Of a stretch of 5,129 bases of DNA, positions 1 to 5,001 are shown piece by piece. Numbering within the stretch: position 1 is the stretch's first letter; the number at the start of each line of letters is the position of its first letter. The notes beneath the pieces were generated by a model. That model saw only the letters and a program-made list of their open reading frames with translations, did no database searches and was not told the DNA's origin. The DNA lies in the NCBI GenBank assembly GCA_905234205.1, contig CAJOGG010000137.1, positions 1 to 5,129 of the forward strand. The letters run 5' to 3'. The stretch comes from an uncultured Synergistales bacterium. GTDB lineage: Bacteria; Synergistota; Synergistia; Synergistales; Aminobacteriaceae. The position numbers were made by a program, and so were the translations under genes.

Positions 1-1
1 G

Positions 2-94
2 TCTTCAAACGGTTACATAGCGATCGGTAAGGACAATGTCGGGAAATCAGGACTCAAAACGTACGTGTACGATACAACATTAGCTTGGTTATAG
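2..94 (+). CDS. C-terminal end of a tail-associated protein (partial, 5' end missing)
   Basis: An open frame enters from the left edge (first full codon at 2) and ends at TAG 92-94. Its 30 visible residues include SSNGYIAIGKDN and SGLKTYVYDT. This segment matches residues 284-308 of the next gene at 18 of 25 positions, so it is the end of the same beta-rich module found inside that protein. The module is followed by only a few residues (TLAWL), so here it is the C-terminus of the protein. The stop codon lies within the AGGAGG ribosome site of the next gene, so the two are very likely co-transcribed and translationally coupled. By position it is probably a phage tail or host-binding protein; the rest of the gene is outside the window. 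Confidence 0.8.
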   Translation, partial: SSNGYIAIGKDNVGKSGLKTYVYDTTLAWL

Positions 95-98
95 GAGG
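93..98 (+). promoter_or_regulatory. Ribosome binding site that fixes a TTG start
   Basis: A perfect AGGAGG lies 8 bases before TTG 107-109 and overlaps the TAG stop of the preceding gene. It supports the non-ATG start at 107 and implies coupling between the two tail genes. Confidence 0.85.
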
Positions 99-106
99 TA
101 AACATT

Positions 107-2218
107 TTGCAATATCCGGTTAAAGTTGTTTATGATGATGGACACAGTATTCAGGAAGGTTATTTTTATCTGAATGGAGCTGAAATGACAGGCTTAACGA
201 TTGTATCGCAAAATCCGTGGGAAATTGACGCTATATGGTCAGATGGCTCCTATACAGACGTAACAGATTTATGCACATTCACATACAACGGTAATACAGT
301 CCTTATTGAATACAATGGCTTCTTTATTACAGGAGAATTGGCAATTGAATCCACTGATCCATTAAGTGTCTTTATGGAATACTCGGACGGCTCTGAGTTT
401 GATGTTACTGAAGACTGTCAGATAACCTATGATGGGGACGAGATTATCGTAGAATACGAAGAATTGGTGGTCAGTGGTGCATGGTTAATAGTATCAAATC
501 TTCAGATTACTACGCCACCAACAAAGACTTCATATATGGCTAACGAAGAAATAGATTATTCAGGTATTGTCGTGAAATATGTTCACAGCGACGGTTCAGA
601 ACATGATGTTACTAAATATTGTGATTTTGATCCAGCTTCGGGAACTGTCATCACACAAACCACATATGCCACAATTAGTTGCGCGCCGCCGTTAGAACCT
701 TATGTGTATGATCAAAATTCAGGTTATATTAATACCGGCACTTGGTTCGTTGAGAATCCTACAAGCACTTACATTGATATTTATAAAGTGCAAGCGGGGC
801 ATAAATATTGGCTGACACTTGGCGCAAAGGTCGGCAGTCGCTTCAGGGCTATGTTCACAACAATAGATATATCCCAAGCAAGCTCTAACGTTACAGGAAC
901 ATCAATAATTAATGCAAATAATCCAGCAACTTATGCCAGTGTAACATACACACCTTCTTCAAATGGTTATATCGCTGTGGCTAAGGATAATGCGGGAGTC
1001 TCAGGTTTATATACATATCTATTTGATACAAGTGCTACTAATAAGACTGAACGTGTAATGTTACCATTAATTGTGGGGACTTTGTCATCAATAGAAGTTA
1101 CAAATATGCCGACAAAAACATTATATAATTCAGGCGAAGCGATTGATTATTCAGGCATTAAGATCAAGGCTATTTATATTGACGTCGAGGGTAAAGAAAC
1201 AGTAAAAGAAATTGATACTGCAAATACAATTTTCAGTTTACCTGAAGATTCAATTGTTACAATTGACACGCCAGAGACCATTCTCGTTTCTTATACAGAC
1301 AATGAAATAACAGTATCAACCACGTTTTCAATAACATTACACATTATCAAAGAATTAATCATTACTCCGCCAACAAAAACTTCATACATAATTGGAGAAG
1401 CGTTAGATTATACTGGTCTTAATGTTATTGGAAAATATACAGATAATGTACAACAAGACATAACTTCACTAGTTAGTTGTGATTTTCCCCATGGAACTAG
1501 AGTGAGACATAGTACAAAAGGTTCACTTCAACAAACTCCAAATATAATAACAATAAGTTATATAGAGGGCGTAGACAGTGCTACTAATACATTTTTAATA
1601 GATATAGAAATTCCTAGACAGGTAGATTTTACTTTTTACACTCAAACATCAAACGGAAACAAGCGTGCAGTTAGTCTTCCTAATATAAATCCTCAAACAT
1701 TTGAATATCAAGAGGCTTATAATTGTGCATTTATATTGTCAGATTTGTTTTTTAATCCATACTATGAATTCAAAATGGTATTATATGGTGCCACTCGAAC
1801 TGTTACTGAAACTATCATTGCCTCCAGTCCTGAAAACAAACAATATCCTAGCAAAATAGAACCTAATTGCACATTAAAATTAATTTTCTCTAATGCCACG
1901 TTTACTTATACACATGTATTGCCTTGTTATGAGCCATGCGATTCTGCGTATTATTATTCATCTATGGGCTATAAGTGCGTATTATCGAGTGACTATATGG
2001 ATATGTTAATACTGATAGAGACATGGATAAGCATACTTACACAGTGTGGTTATATATTTTCAACACCACCAAATGTTAGCACAGCATCGGAAATAGAAGC
2101 GCAATATCAAATAAGACTCACAAATCGAAGTTATACCAGTTTAGTAACATGGATAAAACACGAAGGAGACGATTATTTTGACTGGACTGAGGAAGAGGAG
2201 TGGATTTATGACGAATAA
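107..2218 (+). CDS. Large modular phage tail/adhesion protein with bacterial Ig-like repeats
   Basis: This is a 703-residue protein with a TTG start, chosen for the AGGAGG 8 bases upstream. Visible layout: short Ig-like half-units at about 1-130 with repeated DGSxxDVTxxC motifs (cysteines 56 and 104); a full group-3-type Ig-like unit at about 131-192 opening with TPPTKTSY; a beta-rich module at about 198-308 (YIDIYKVQAGHKYW, then SSNGYIAVAKDN) resembling ligand-binding modules of phage tail proteins; and two more Ig-like units at about 326-411 (NMPTKTLY) and 415-500 (TPPTKTSY). Residues 505-703 form a C-terminal region I do not recognise, with cysteines 540, 588, 607, 611, 624 and 647 and a very acidic end. 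No signal peptide is seen. Placement just before endolysin and holin supports a role on the virion tail, perhaps in binding surface glycan or protein; this is inference. The C-terminal third is clearly more AT-rich than the rest. A capsid decoration protein is an alternative. Confidence 0.8.
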   Translation: MQYPVKVVYDDGHSIQEGYFYLNGAEMTGLTIVSQNPWEIDAIWSDGSYTDVTDLCTFTYNGNTVLIEYNGFFITGELAIESTDPLSVFMEYSDGSEFDVTEDCQITYDGDEIIVEYEELVVSGAWLIVSNLQITTPPTKTSYMANEEIDYSGIVVKYVHSDGSEHDVTKYCDFDPASGTVITQTTYATISCAPPLEPYVYDQNSGYINTGTWFVENPTSTYIDIYKVQAGHKYWLTLGAKVGSRFRAMFTTIDISQASSNVTGTSIINANNPATYASVTYTPSSNGYIAVAKDNAGVSGLYTYLFDTSATNKTERVMLPLIVGTLSSIEVTNMPTKTLYNSGEAIDYSGIKIKAIYIDVEGKETVKEIDTANTIFSLPEDSIVTIDTPETILVSYTDNEITVSTTFSITLHIIKELIITPPTKTSYIIGEALDYTGLNVIGKYTDNVQQDITSLVSCDFPHGTRVRHSTKGSLQQTPNIITISYIEGVDSATNTFLIDIEIPRQVDFTFYTQTSNGNKRAVSLPNINPQTFEYQEAYNCAFILSDLFFNPYYEFKMVLYGATRTVTETIIASSPENKQYPSKIEPNCTLKLIFSNATFTYTHVLPCYEPCDSAYYYSSMGYKCVLSSDYMDMLILIETWISILTQCGYIFSTPPNVSTASEIEAQYQIRLTNRSYTSLVTWIKHEGDDYFDWTEEEEWIYDE
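497..682 (+). repeat. Ig-like repeat unit 1 (coding)
   Basis: Codons about 131-192 hold the first full Ig-like unit: TPPTKTSY, then IDYSGIVVKY, then SDGSEHDVT with Cys172. The pattern of a Pro/Lys/Tyr strand, Asp-Tyr-Ser-Gly, and a DG turn is typical of bacterial Ig-like group 3 domains. Boundaries are approximate. Confidence 0.65.
956..1030 (+). repeat. Module segment shared with the preceding gene (partner 2-76)
   Basis: Codons 284-308 of the large tail gene encode a segment that matches the end of the upstream gene (bases 2-76) at 18 of 25 residues, including SSNGYIA, KDN, SGL and the closing DT. The DNA has diverged mainly at third positions, so this is an old duplication or shared module and not a recent direct repeat. 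Only the end of the partner copy lies in the window. Confidence 0.75.
1082..1339 (+). repeat. Ig-like repeat unit 2 (coding)
   Basis: Codons about 326-411 repeat the unit: NMPTKTLY, GEAIDYSGIKIKAIY, then a diverged middle and a closing beta strand. The DGS/DVT/Cys element seen in unit 1 is lost. Boundaries are approximate. Confidence 0.65.
1349..1606 (+). repeat. Ig-like repeat unit 3 (coding)
   Basis: Codons about 415-500 repeat the unit again: TPPTKTSY, GEALDYTGLNVIGKY, then a DITSLVSC element (Cys458). TPPTKTSY is identical to that of unit 1. The drop in GC content begins around the second half of this unit. Confidence 0.65.
2191..2200 (+). promoter_or_regulatory. Ribosome binding site choosing the ATG start of the endolysin
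   Basis: GGAAGAGGAG ends 7 bases before ATG 2208. It lies inside the end of the tail gene and encodes its Glu-rich tail. A second candidate, AAGGAG at 2163-2168, sits 9 bases before an in-frame TTG at 2178. The ATG is preferred because the protein then opens directly at the conserved GH108 N-terminus. Confidence 0.7.
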
Positions 2219-2774
2219 TTTTGATCGCGCAATCACATTCTCTCTCAAGTGGGAGGGCGGCAGAAATTTTAGTATTGTCAACGGTAAACCAGTCATTAAG
2301 GGAGCGGCTAAAGCAGACGCGGGCGGGGCTACTGCTTATGGCGTAACTTGGGCAACTCTCAAGACTGCTCACAAACAAGGGATTGTTGCGCATGATGATA
2401 TTTGCAAATTAACACTTGACGAAGCGAAATTAATCTACAAAGCGAATTACTGGGACAAGTATCACTGGGACGAGCTAGAGTGGCCTGTGTGTCTATGCTG
2501 TTTGGACTGCTGCATAAATCACGGTGGCTTCGCTTCAATTCTTCAGAGGGCAGCTATCGACTGCGGGCAATCTGTGGTAGTTGATGGCAAGTTCGGGCCT
2601 AAAACTTTTGCGGCTCTCAAAGCATGCGCTCCGAAATCACTGGCTAAAGCTATCTATGAACAGCGCAAGAAATATTATCACAAGATCGTCGCTAACAAAC
2701 CAAGTCAGAATGTATTTCTCAAAGGTTGGTTAAGGCGTGCTGATGAAATGGCAAAGGAGTCAGGTGTGTTATGA
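2208..2774 (+). CDS. Phage endolysin, glycoside hydrolase family 108 type (peptidoglycan muramidase)
   Basis: This 188-residue protein cuts the glycan strands of peptidoglycan at the end of infection. The GH108 N-terminal pattern is clear: FDRAITFSLKWEGG with the expected catalytic glutamate at Glu16, DAGGATAYGVT at 37-47, then LTLDEAKLIYKANYWDKY at 68-85. The second half (about 92-188) matches the small predicted peptidoglycan-binding domain usual in this family, with NHGG at 104-107, the VDGKFGPKTFAAL turn at 125-137, and a basic end. Length is normal for the family. No signal peptide or membrane segment is visible, so export should depend on the holin encoded next. It overlaps the tail gene by 11 bases and the holin gene by 4 (ATGA). 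An unusual cluster of five cysteines lies at 95-102 (Cys95, 97, 98, 101, 102). An in-frame upstream TTG at 2178 would add ten residues. Confidence 0.93.
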   Translation: MTNNFDRAITFSLKWEGGRNFSIVNGKPVIKGAAKADAGGATAYGVTWATLKTAHKQGIVAHDDICKLTLDEAKLIYKANYWDKYHWDELEWPVCLCCLDCCINHGGFASILQRAAIDCGQSVVVDGKFGPKTFAALKACAPKSLAKAIYEQRKKYYHKIVANKPSQNVFLKGWLRRADEMAKESGVL

Positions 2775-3193
2775 GTGAAGATATTTTCAATTCTATATTT
2801 GCGGCGATAGGTGCCTCGGTCTGCTATTTCTTCGGGGAGGTTAACGGCGTGTTTCATGCCCTGGTAGCATTTGCTTTGATCGATTATATTACTGGTCTCT
2901 TTAAGGGTGGCAAGAAGAAAGAGTTATCTTCAAGAGTTGGGTTCAATGGCATAAAACGTAAGATTACAATGTTCTTATTAGTTGGTGTCGCGAATATATT
3001 GGATAAAGAACTAGTAGGTGAATTTACCGGAAGTTCTGAACTCTTACGAAATCTCGTAATATTCTTCTATCTCTCCAATGAAGGCTTGAGTATTCTTGAG
3101 AATGCTATTGCGCTTGGTCTCCCCGTTCCAGAAATTCTTAAGAATAAGCTGTTAGACTTCCGACATAAGAGCGATAACATTAAAGAGGCTTAG
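2771..3193 (+). CDS. Phage holin, family 4_1 (toxin secretion/phage lysis holin)
   Basis: This 140-residue membrane protein permeabilises the inner membrane to release or activate the endolysin. Hydrophobic stretches lie at about 5-22, 26-44, 65-77 and 91-109. The family signature is complete: DYITGLFKG at 38-46, ELSSRVGFNGIKRK at 51-64, then RNLVIFFYLSNEGLSILENA at 93-112, followed by GLPVPEILKNKL and a charged cytoplasmic end. Length is typical for the family. ATG 2771 overlaps the endolysin stop as ATGA, with AAAGGAG at 2753-2759 eleven bases before the start. The order endolysin then holin is the reverse of the commonest arrangement. Its TAG stop sits in the loop of a hairpin that probably ends the operon. 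Confidence 0.93.
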   Translation: MSEDIFNSIFAAIGASVCYFFGEVNGVFHALVAFALIDYITGLFKGGKKKELSSRVGFNGIKRKITMFLLVGVANILDKELVGEFTGSSELLRNLVIFFYLSNEGLSILENAIALGLPVPEILKNKLLDFRHKSDNIKEA

Positions 3194-3206
3194 CGCCTCT
3201 TATTTT
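3183..3206. terminator. Convergent terminator hairpin covering both stop codons
   Basis: AAGAGGC (3183-3189) pairs with GCCTCTT (3195-3201) around a five-base loop, seven perfect base pairs. It is followed on the + strand by ATTTTCTT, a modest U-tract that favours ending the late operon. On the - strand the following run is TTTAATG, weaker but usable. The holin stop TAG (3191-3193) lies in the loop, and the stop of the leftward gene (3202-3200) lies at the foot of the other arm. Confidence 0.65.
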
Positions 3207-3466
3207 CTTATGTCCAGCAGCCAGTCTATCGCTTCGATTGGGTCTGCCACATTCACCACAAACCCCGCTGGTATTTTCTTAGTATGCGGAAATTCCTCCA
3301 GCCATATCTGCCTGTCAGAATAATCGCATGCTGTGTATGTTCCGTCCGCCTCAATGGTTAAATATAACCCGACGCTATTTCGCCTATCTTTGGGGAGCTT
3401 ATCCGCCAATAATAAGGCTTTCTCTTCAAGGCTTAACATCTTAATTTGCTCTGATAACTTTTTCAT
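3200..3466 (-). CDS. Small hypothetical protein, 88 residues
   Basis: I do not recognise this protein. It is soluble, with no membrane segment or signal peptide. Residues 1-27 look helical (MKKLSEQIKMLSLEEKALLLADKL). The middle looks like beta strands with aromatic turns (SVGLYLTIEADGTYTACDYSDRQIWLEEF), and the end is VADPIEAIDWLLDIRK. The ATG at 3466 is supported by a very strong AAAGGAGGTGATGA site (3484-3471, minus strand). It is the second gene of a leftward pair, 16 bases after the 363-residue gene, whose stop codon touches its ribosome site, so the two should be co-expressed. Both proteins begin MKKL. Its place beyond the lysis genes and on the opposite strand is typical of a phage accessory gene. 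The strong ribosome site and coherent reading frame make it a probable real gene; function unknown. Confidence 0.75.
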   Translation of the reverse strand: MKKLSEQIKMLSLEEKALLLADKLPKDRRNSVGLYLTIEADGTYTACDYSDRQIWLEEFPHTKKIPAGFVVNVADPIEAIDWLLDIRK

Positions 3467-3470
3467 GGAA

Positions 3471-3484
3471 TCATCACCTCCTTT
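3471..3484 (-). promoter_or_regulatory. Very strong ribosome binding site overlapping the previous stop
   Basis: Read on the minus strand this is AAAGGAGGTGATGA, almost a full complement of the 16S rRNA 3' end. It precedes ATG 3466, and its first bases overlap the TAA stop (3485-3483) of the 363-residue gene, pointing to translational coupling. Confidence 0.85.
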
Positions 3485-4574
3485 ACGCGCTCTTCACAAG
3501 AGCTTTTCTCCATGTCTCATAAAACCGTACTTCATCTTGAAATTCTGATTTACGACTTAGAAAATCAGCAACCAGGCACTCTCTGTTCGTCTCCCTACAC
3601 CTGGTAAGCTGCCATTCAGTTGTGGCAAGTTCATCATTTAATTCTGTCAGACGCTCATCGCAATTCTCTAACCACACAGCCGGTTGAAAATCGGTGTTCG
3701 CAAAATCAATTTCCCAATCCATCATTATAAATGTGCCTAATCTATGGTTCTTGACTTTTTTAGCATAGCAGCTAGGTTTTTTACCAAACGCCAGGTAATA
3801 CATTTTCGCAGTAAACTCCATGCTGAACTCAGCAAGAATATAAAGTCTATCTGCCTCGCATTTCGCACTGTAAAGTCGTCGGACAACATTGTCAATACAC
3901 CCAATATCCATGTTTAAACATGCTTTGTCCTTGACTATTTTGACAAGTTCTTCAAACGTTGCTTTCCTTGCGTAGGCAATGCTTAAATCGTCAGCAAGTT
4001 TCGTTGTGATGGCTTCAATCAATTCAGCCTTTGTCGTGTCTTTGTTAAAGCTAACACATAACGCTTTTGCGTAATATTCAAGCACGTTCATCGAGAATTC
4101 TGCAAGACCCATACCAGCAAGTTTCGTTGCAGTCTCTTTGCGTTGTTCGGCTGCTATTTCGCAAACTTTTTCTGTAATGAGCTCAATTAATTCAGCCTTT
4201 GTTGAGAACTCGTTGAAATATGCAGATATTGACAGCTTTTTAGCAATATCCAACATCTGTGACGTGGTAGCATATTCCAATATTGCGCTCACTTCGACTG
4301 CCGTCTTGCTCTCCTGGACCTGCTTAAGCATCTCTGCTGTCATACGTTCTTGATTAATCCTAGCAATTACTTCATCGATTAAATCTTGCTTCGTTAATCT
4401 TGATATCCCGTTATCTGGTAAATCAGCCATGAACACAAGCATTAACTTATTTGTTGTCTTGAGCAGCGCCACCATTTCTTCGCGTGTCTCGCATTCGCGT
4501 ACCGCATTCAAATTCTGCTCAATGCTCTCGTCGTAAATATCAGTGTCCTGTGTTGCCTTAACTAACTTTTTCAT
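3483..4574 (-). CDS. Repeat protein with SAP/HeH-like motifs, 363 residues, function unknown
   Basis: I do not recognise the whole protein. It is largely helical and contains at least three copies of a SAP/HeH/Rho-N-like motif: SRLTKQDLIDEVIARI at 58-73, STKAELIELITEKV at 124-137 and TTKAELIEAITTKL at 180-193. Each follows a hydrophobic helix such as LDIAKKLSI or LEYYAKALCV. Weaker related units follow at about 205-234 and 238-281; LAEFSM occurs at both 157-162 and 247-252. The last 80 residues look like a charged coiled coil (DERLTELNDELATTEWQLTRC). SAP-type folds usually bind nucleic acid or partner proteins, so a DNA/RNA-binding or scaffold role is possible but inferred. ATG 4574 is backed by AGGAGGT (4588-4582) 7 bases upstream. 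The promoter lies in the divergent region under a palindrome. It is first in a leftward pair with the 88-residue gene. Internal duplication is visible at the DNA level as well. Confidence 0.8.
   Translation of the reverse strand: MKKLVKATQDTDIYDESIEQNLNAVRECETREEMVALLKTTNKLMLVFMADLPDNGISRLTKQDLIDEVIARINQERMTAEMLKQVQESKTAVEVSAILEYATTSQMLDIAKKLSISAYFNEFSTKAELIELITEKVCEIAAEQRKETATKLAGMGLAEFSMNVLEYYAKALCVSFNKDTTKAELIEAITTKLADDLSIAYARKATFEELVKIVKDKACLNMDIGCIDNVVRRLYSAKCEADRLYILAEFSMEFTAKMYYLAFGKKPSCYAKKVKNHRLGTFIMMDWEIDFANTDFQPAVWLENCDERLTELNDELATTEWQLTRCRETNRECLVADFLSRKSEFQDEVRFYETWRKALVKSA
4014..4202 (-). repeat. Internal duplications in the SAP-like repeat gene
   Basis: The codons for TKAELIE occur at 4014-4034 and 4182-4202, sharing 14 identical bases (AATTCAGCCTTTGT on the + strand) exactly 56 codons apart. 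A second identical stretch, CAGCAAGTTTCGTTG, occurs at 3992-4006 and 4115-4129, 41 codons apart. Both pairs are in frame, showing that the gene grew by partial internal duplications with more than one register. Confidence 0.75.
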
Positions 4575-4616
4575 AACTTCTACCTCCTGAAATTTTTCGC
4601 TTGGCCTGTGGTGTGT

Positions 4617-4622
4617 ATTATA
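4617..4622 (-). promoter_or_regulatory. Likely -10 box of the leftward accessory unit
   Basis: On the minus strand 4622-4617 reads TATAAT, a perfect -10. The best -35 candidates at 16-17 base spacing (TTAAAT or GTTAAA around 4639-4645) match the consensus at only three of six positions, so the promoter may be weak or need an activator. Transcription would start near 4610, leaving a leader of about 35 bases before ATG 4574. The box lies inside the left arm of the first palindrome. Confidence 0.55.
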
Positions 4623-4638
4623 ACGAATACGTTATAAT
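4617..4638. promoter_or_regulatory. Palindromic operator O1
   Basis: ATTATAACG (4617-4625) is the exact reverse complement of CGTTATAAT (4630-4638), separated by AATA: nine perfect base pairs of symmetry. Such spaced palindromes in divergent promoters are typical dimeric repressor sites. It covers the -10 of the leftward unit. It matches O2 in 16 of 18 arm positions. Confidence 0.75.
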
Positions 4639-4658
4639 ATTTAACCGCAAAATTACCG

Positions 4659-4680
4659 ATTTTAACGACCACGTTATAAA
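4659..4680. promoter_or_regulatory. Palindromic operator O2
   Basis: Arms ATTTTAACG (4659-4667) and CGTTATAAA (4672-4680) flank ACCA. Each arm differs from the O1 arm at one base. The symmetry is perfect for the inner five bases on each side. The centre lies 42 bp from the O1 centre, four helical turns, so dimers on both sites would face the same side of the DNA. It overlaps the likely -10 of the rightward unit. Confidence 0.7.
4675..4680 (+). promoter_or_regulatory. Probable -10 box of the rightward HTH unit
   Basis: TATAAA lies 33 bases before ATG 4714 within the right arm of O2. No good -35 is visible at the expected distance (TTACCG at 4653-4658 is poor). TAAAAT at 4682-4687 is an alternative -10. 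The true start site cannot be fixed from the sequence. Confidence 0.4.
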
Positions 4681-4713
4681 TTAAAATATGCAAAAATATT
4701 TATGAGGTGAACA

Positions 4714-5001
4714 ATGATTACAGAAAAAGATATATATAAAGAATATTCAATAACAATGGACGCTGCAAAACGATTAAATGTAAATGATAGTCGTATTAGA
4801 CAGTTATGTATTGCTGGTAGATTTCATGGCGCATTCAAGCTCGGTGAAACTTGGTTAATACCTCGCAAATCAGTAGAAAATTTTACAAGATTACCACGAG
4901 GAGCAAAACCTAAGACCGCGAAACGCCCACATGACAGCGAAATAATTGCGAACACGCTAGCCACACTTCAGGAACAGGAGACGCAACATGATCAGCAATG
5001 A
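4714..5001 (+). CDS. Excisionase/MerR-type helix-turn-helix DNA-binding protein, 95 residues
   Basis: Residues 11-60 form a winged helix-turn-helix of the excisionase-like family: ITMDAAKRLNVNDSRIRQL (first two helices, about 13-31), AGRFHGAFKLGETWLIP (wing, about 34-50), then SVENFTRLPRG. The wing with a conserved Trp-Leu-Ile-Pro end is the family hallmark. Residues 61-70 are basic (PRGAKPKTAKR), and the last 25 are polar and Gln-rich, possibly disordered or a partner contact. ATG 4714 is supported by GAGGTGA at 4704-4710. The gene is divergent from the SAP-like gene and shares the palindromic control region with it; it could be the regulator binding there, but such proteins usually bind direct half-sites, so this is only a hypothesis. 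It overlaps the next gene by 14 bases. Alternatives are a recombination directionality factor or a small prophage regulator. Confidence 0.82.
   Translation: MITEKDIYKEYSITMDAAKRLNVNDSRIRQLCIAGRFHGAFKLGETWLIPRKSVENFTRLPRGAKPKTAKRPHDSEIIANTLATLQEQETQHDQQ

Noticed and set aside
2118..2393. Reverse-strand open frame of 91 codons across the tail/endolysin junction
   Set aside because: It lies opposite two well-supported forward genes and has no convincing family features.
3489..3507. Hairpin GCTCTT-CAC-AAGAGC followed by TTTT on the + strand
   Set aside because: The six-pair stem falls in the final codons of a minus-strand gene, and no + strand gene ends nearby. It might catch read-through or modulate coupling on the minus-strand mRNA, but the evidence is too weak to list.
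3333..3548. Forward open frame of 71 codons opposite the 88-residue gene
   Set aside because: No ribosome site, composition of a shadow frame, and it crosses the strong minus-strand ribosome site and the end of the 363-residue gene.
4138..4353. Forward open frame of 71 codons inside the SAP-like gene
   Set aside because: Antisense shadow of a repeat-rich coding region; no ribosome site.
4633..4638. Perfect TATAAT on the + strand in O1 as a rightward promoter
   Set aside because: It is the automatic mirror of the minus-strand box in a palindrome; no -35 lies at a usable distance and it is far from ATG 4714.
4575..4713. Possible phage attachment site, small RNA or origin in the divergent region
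   Set aside because: Only the operator pair and promoter-like boxes are visible; there is no tRNA fragment, integrase gene or iteron array in the window to support an att site or origin.
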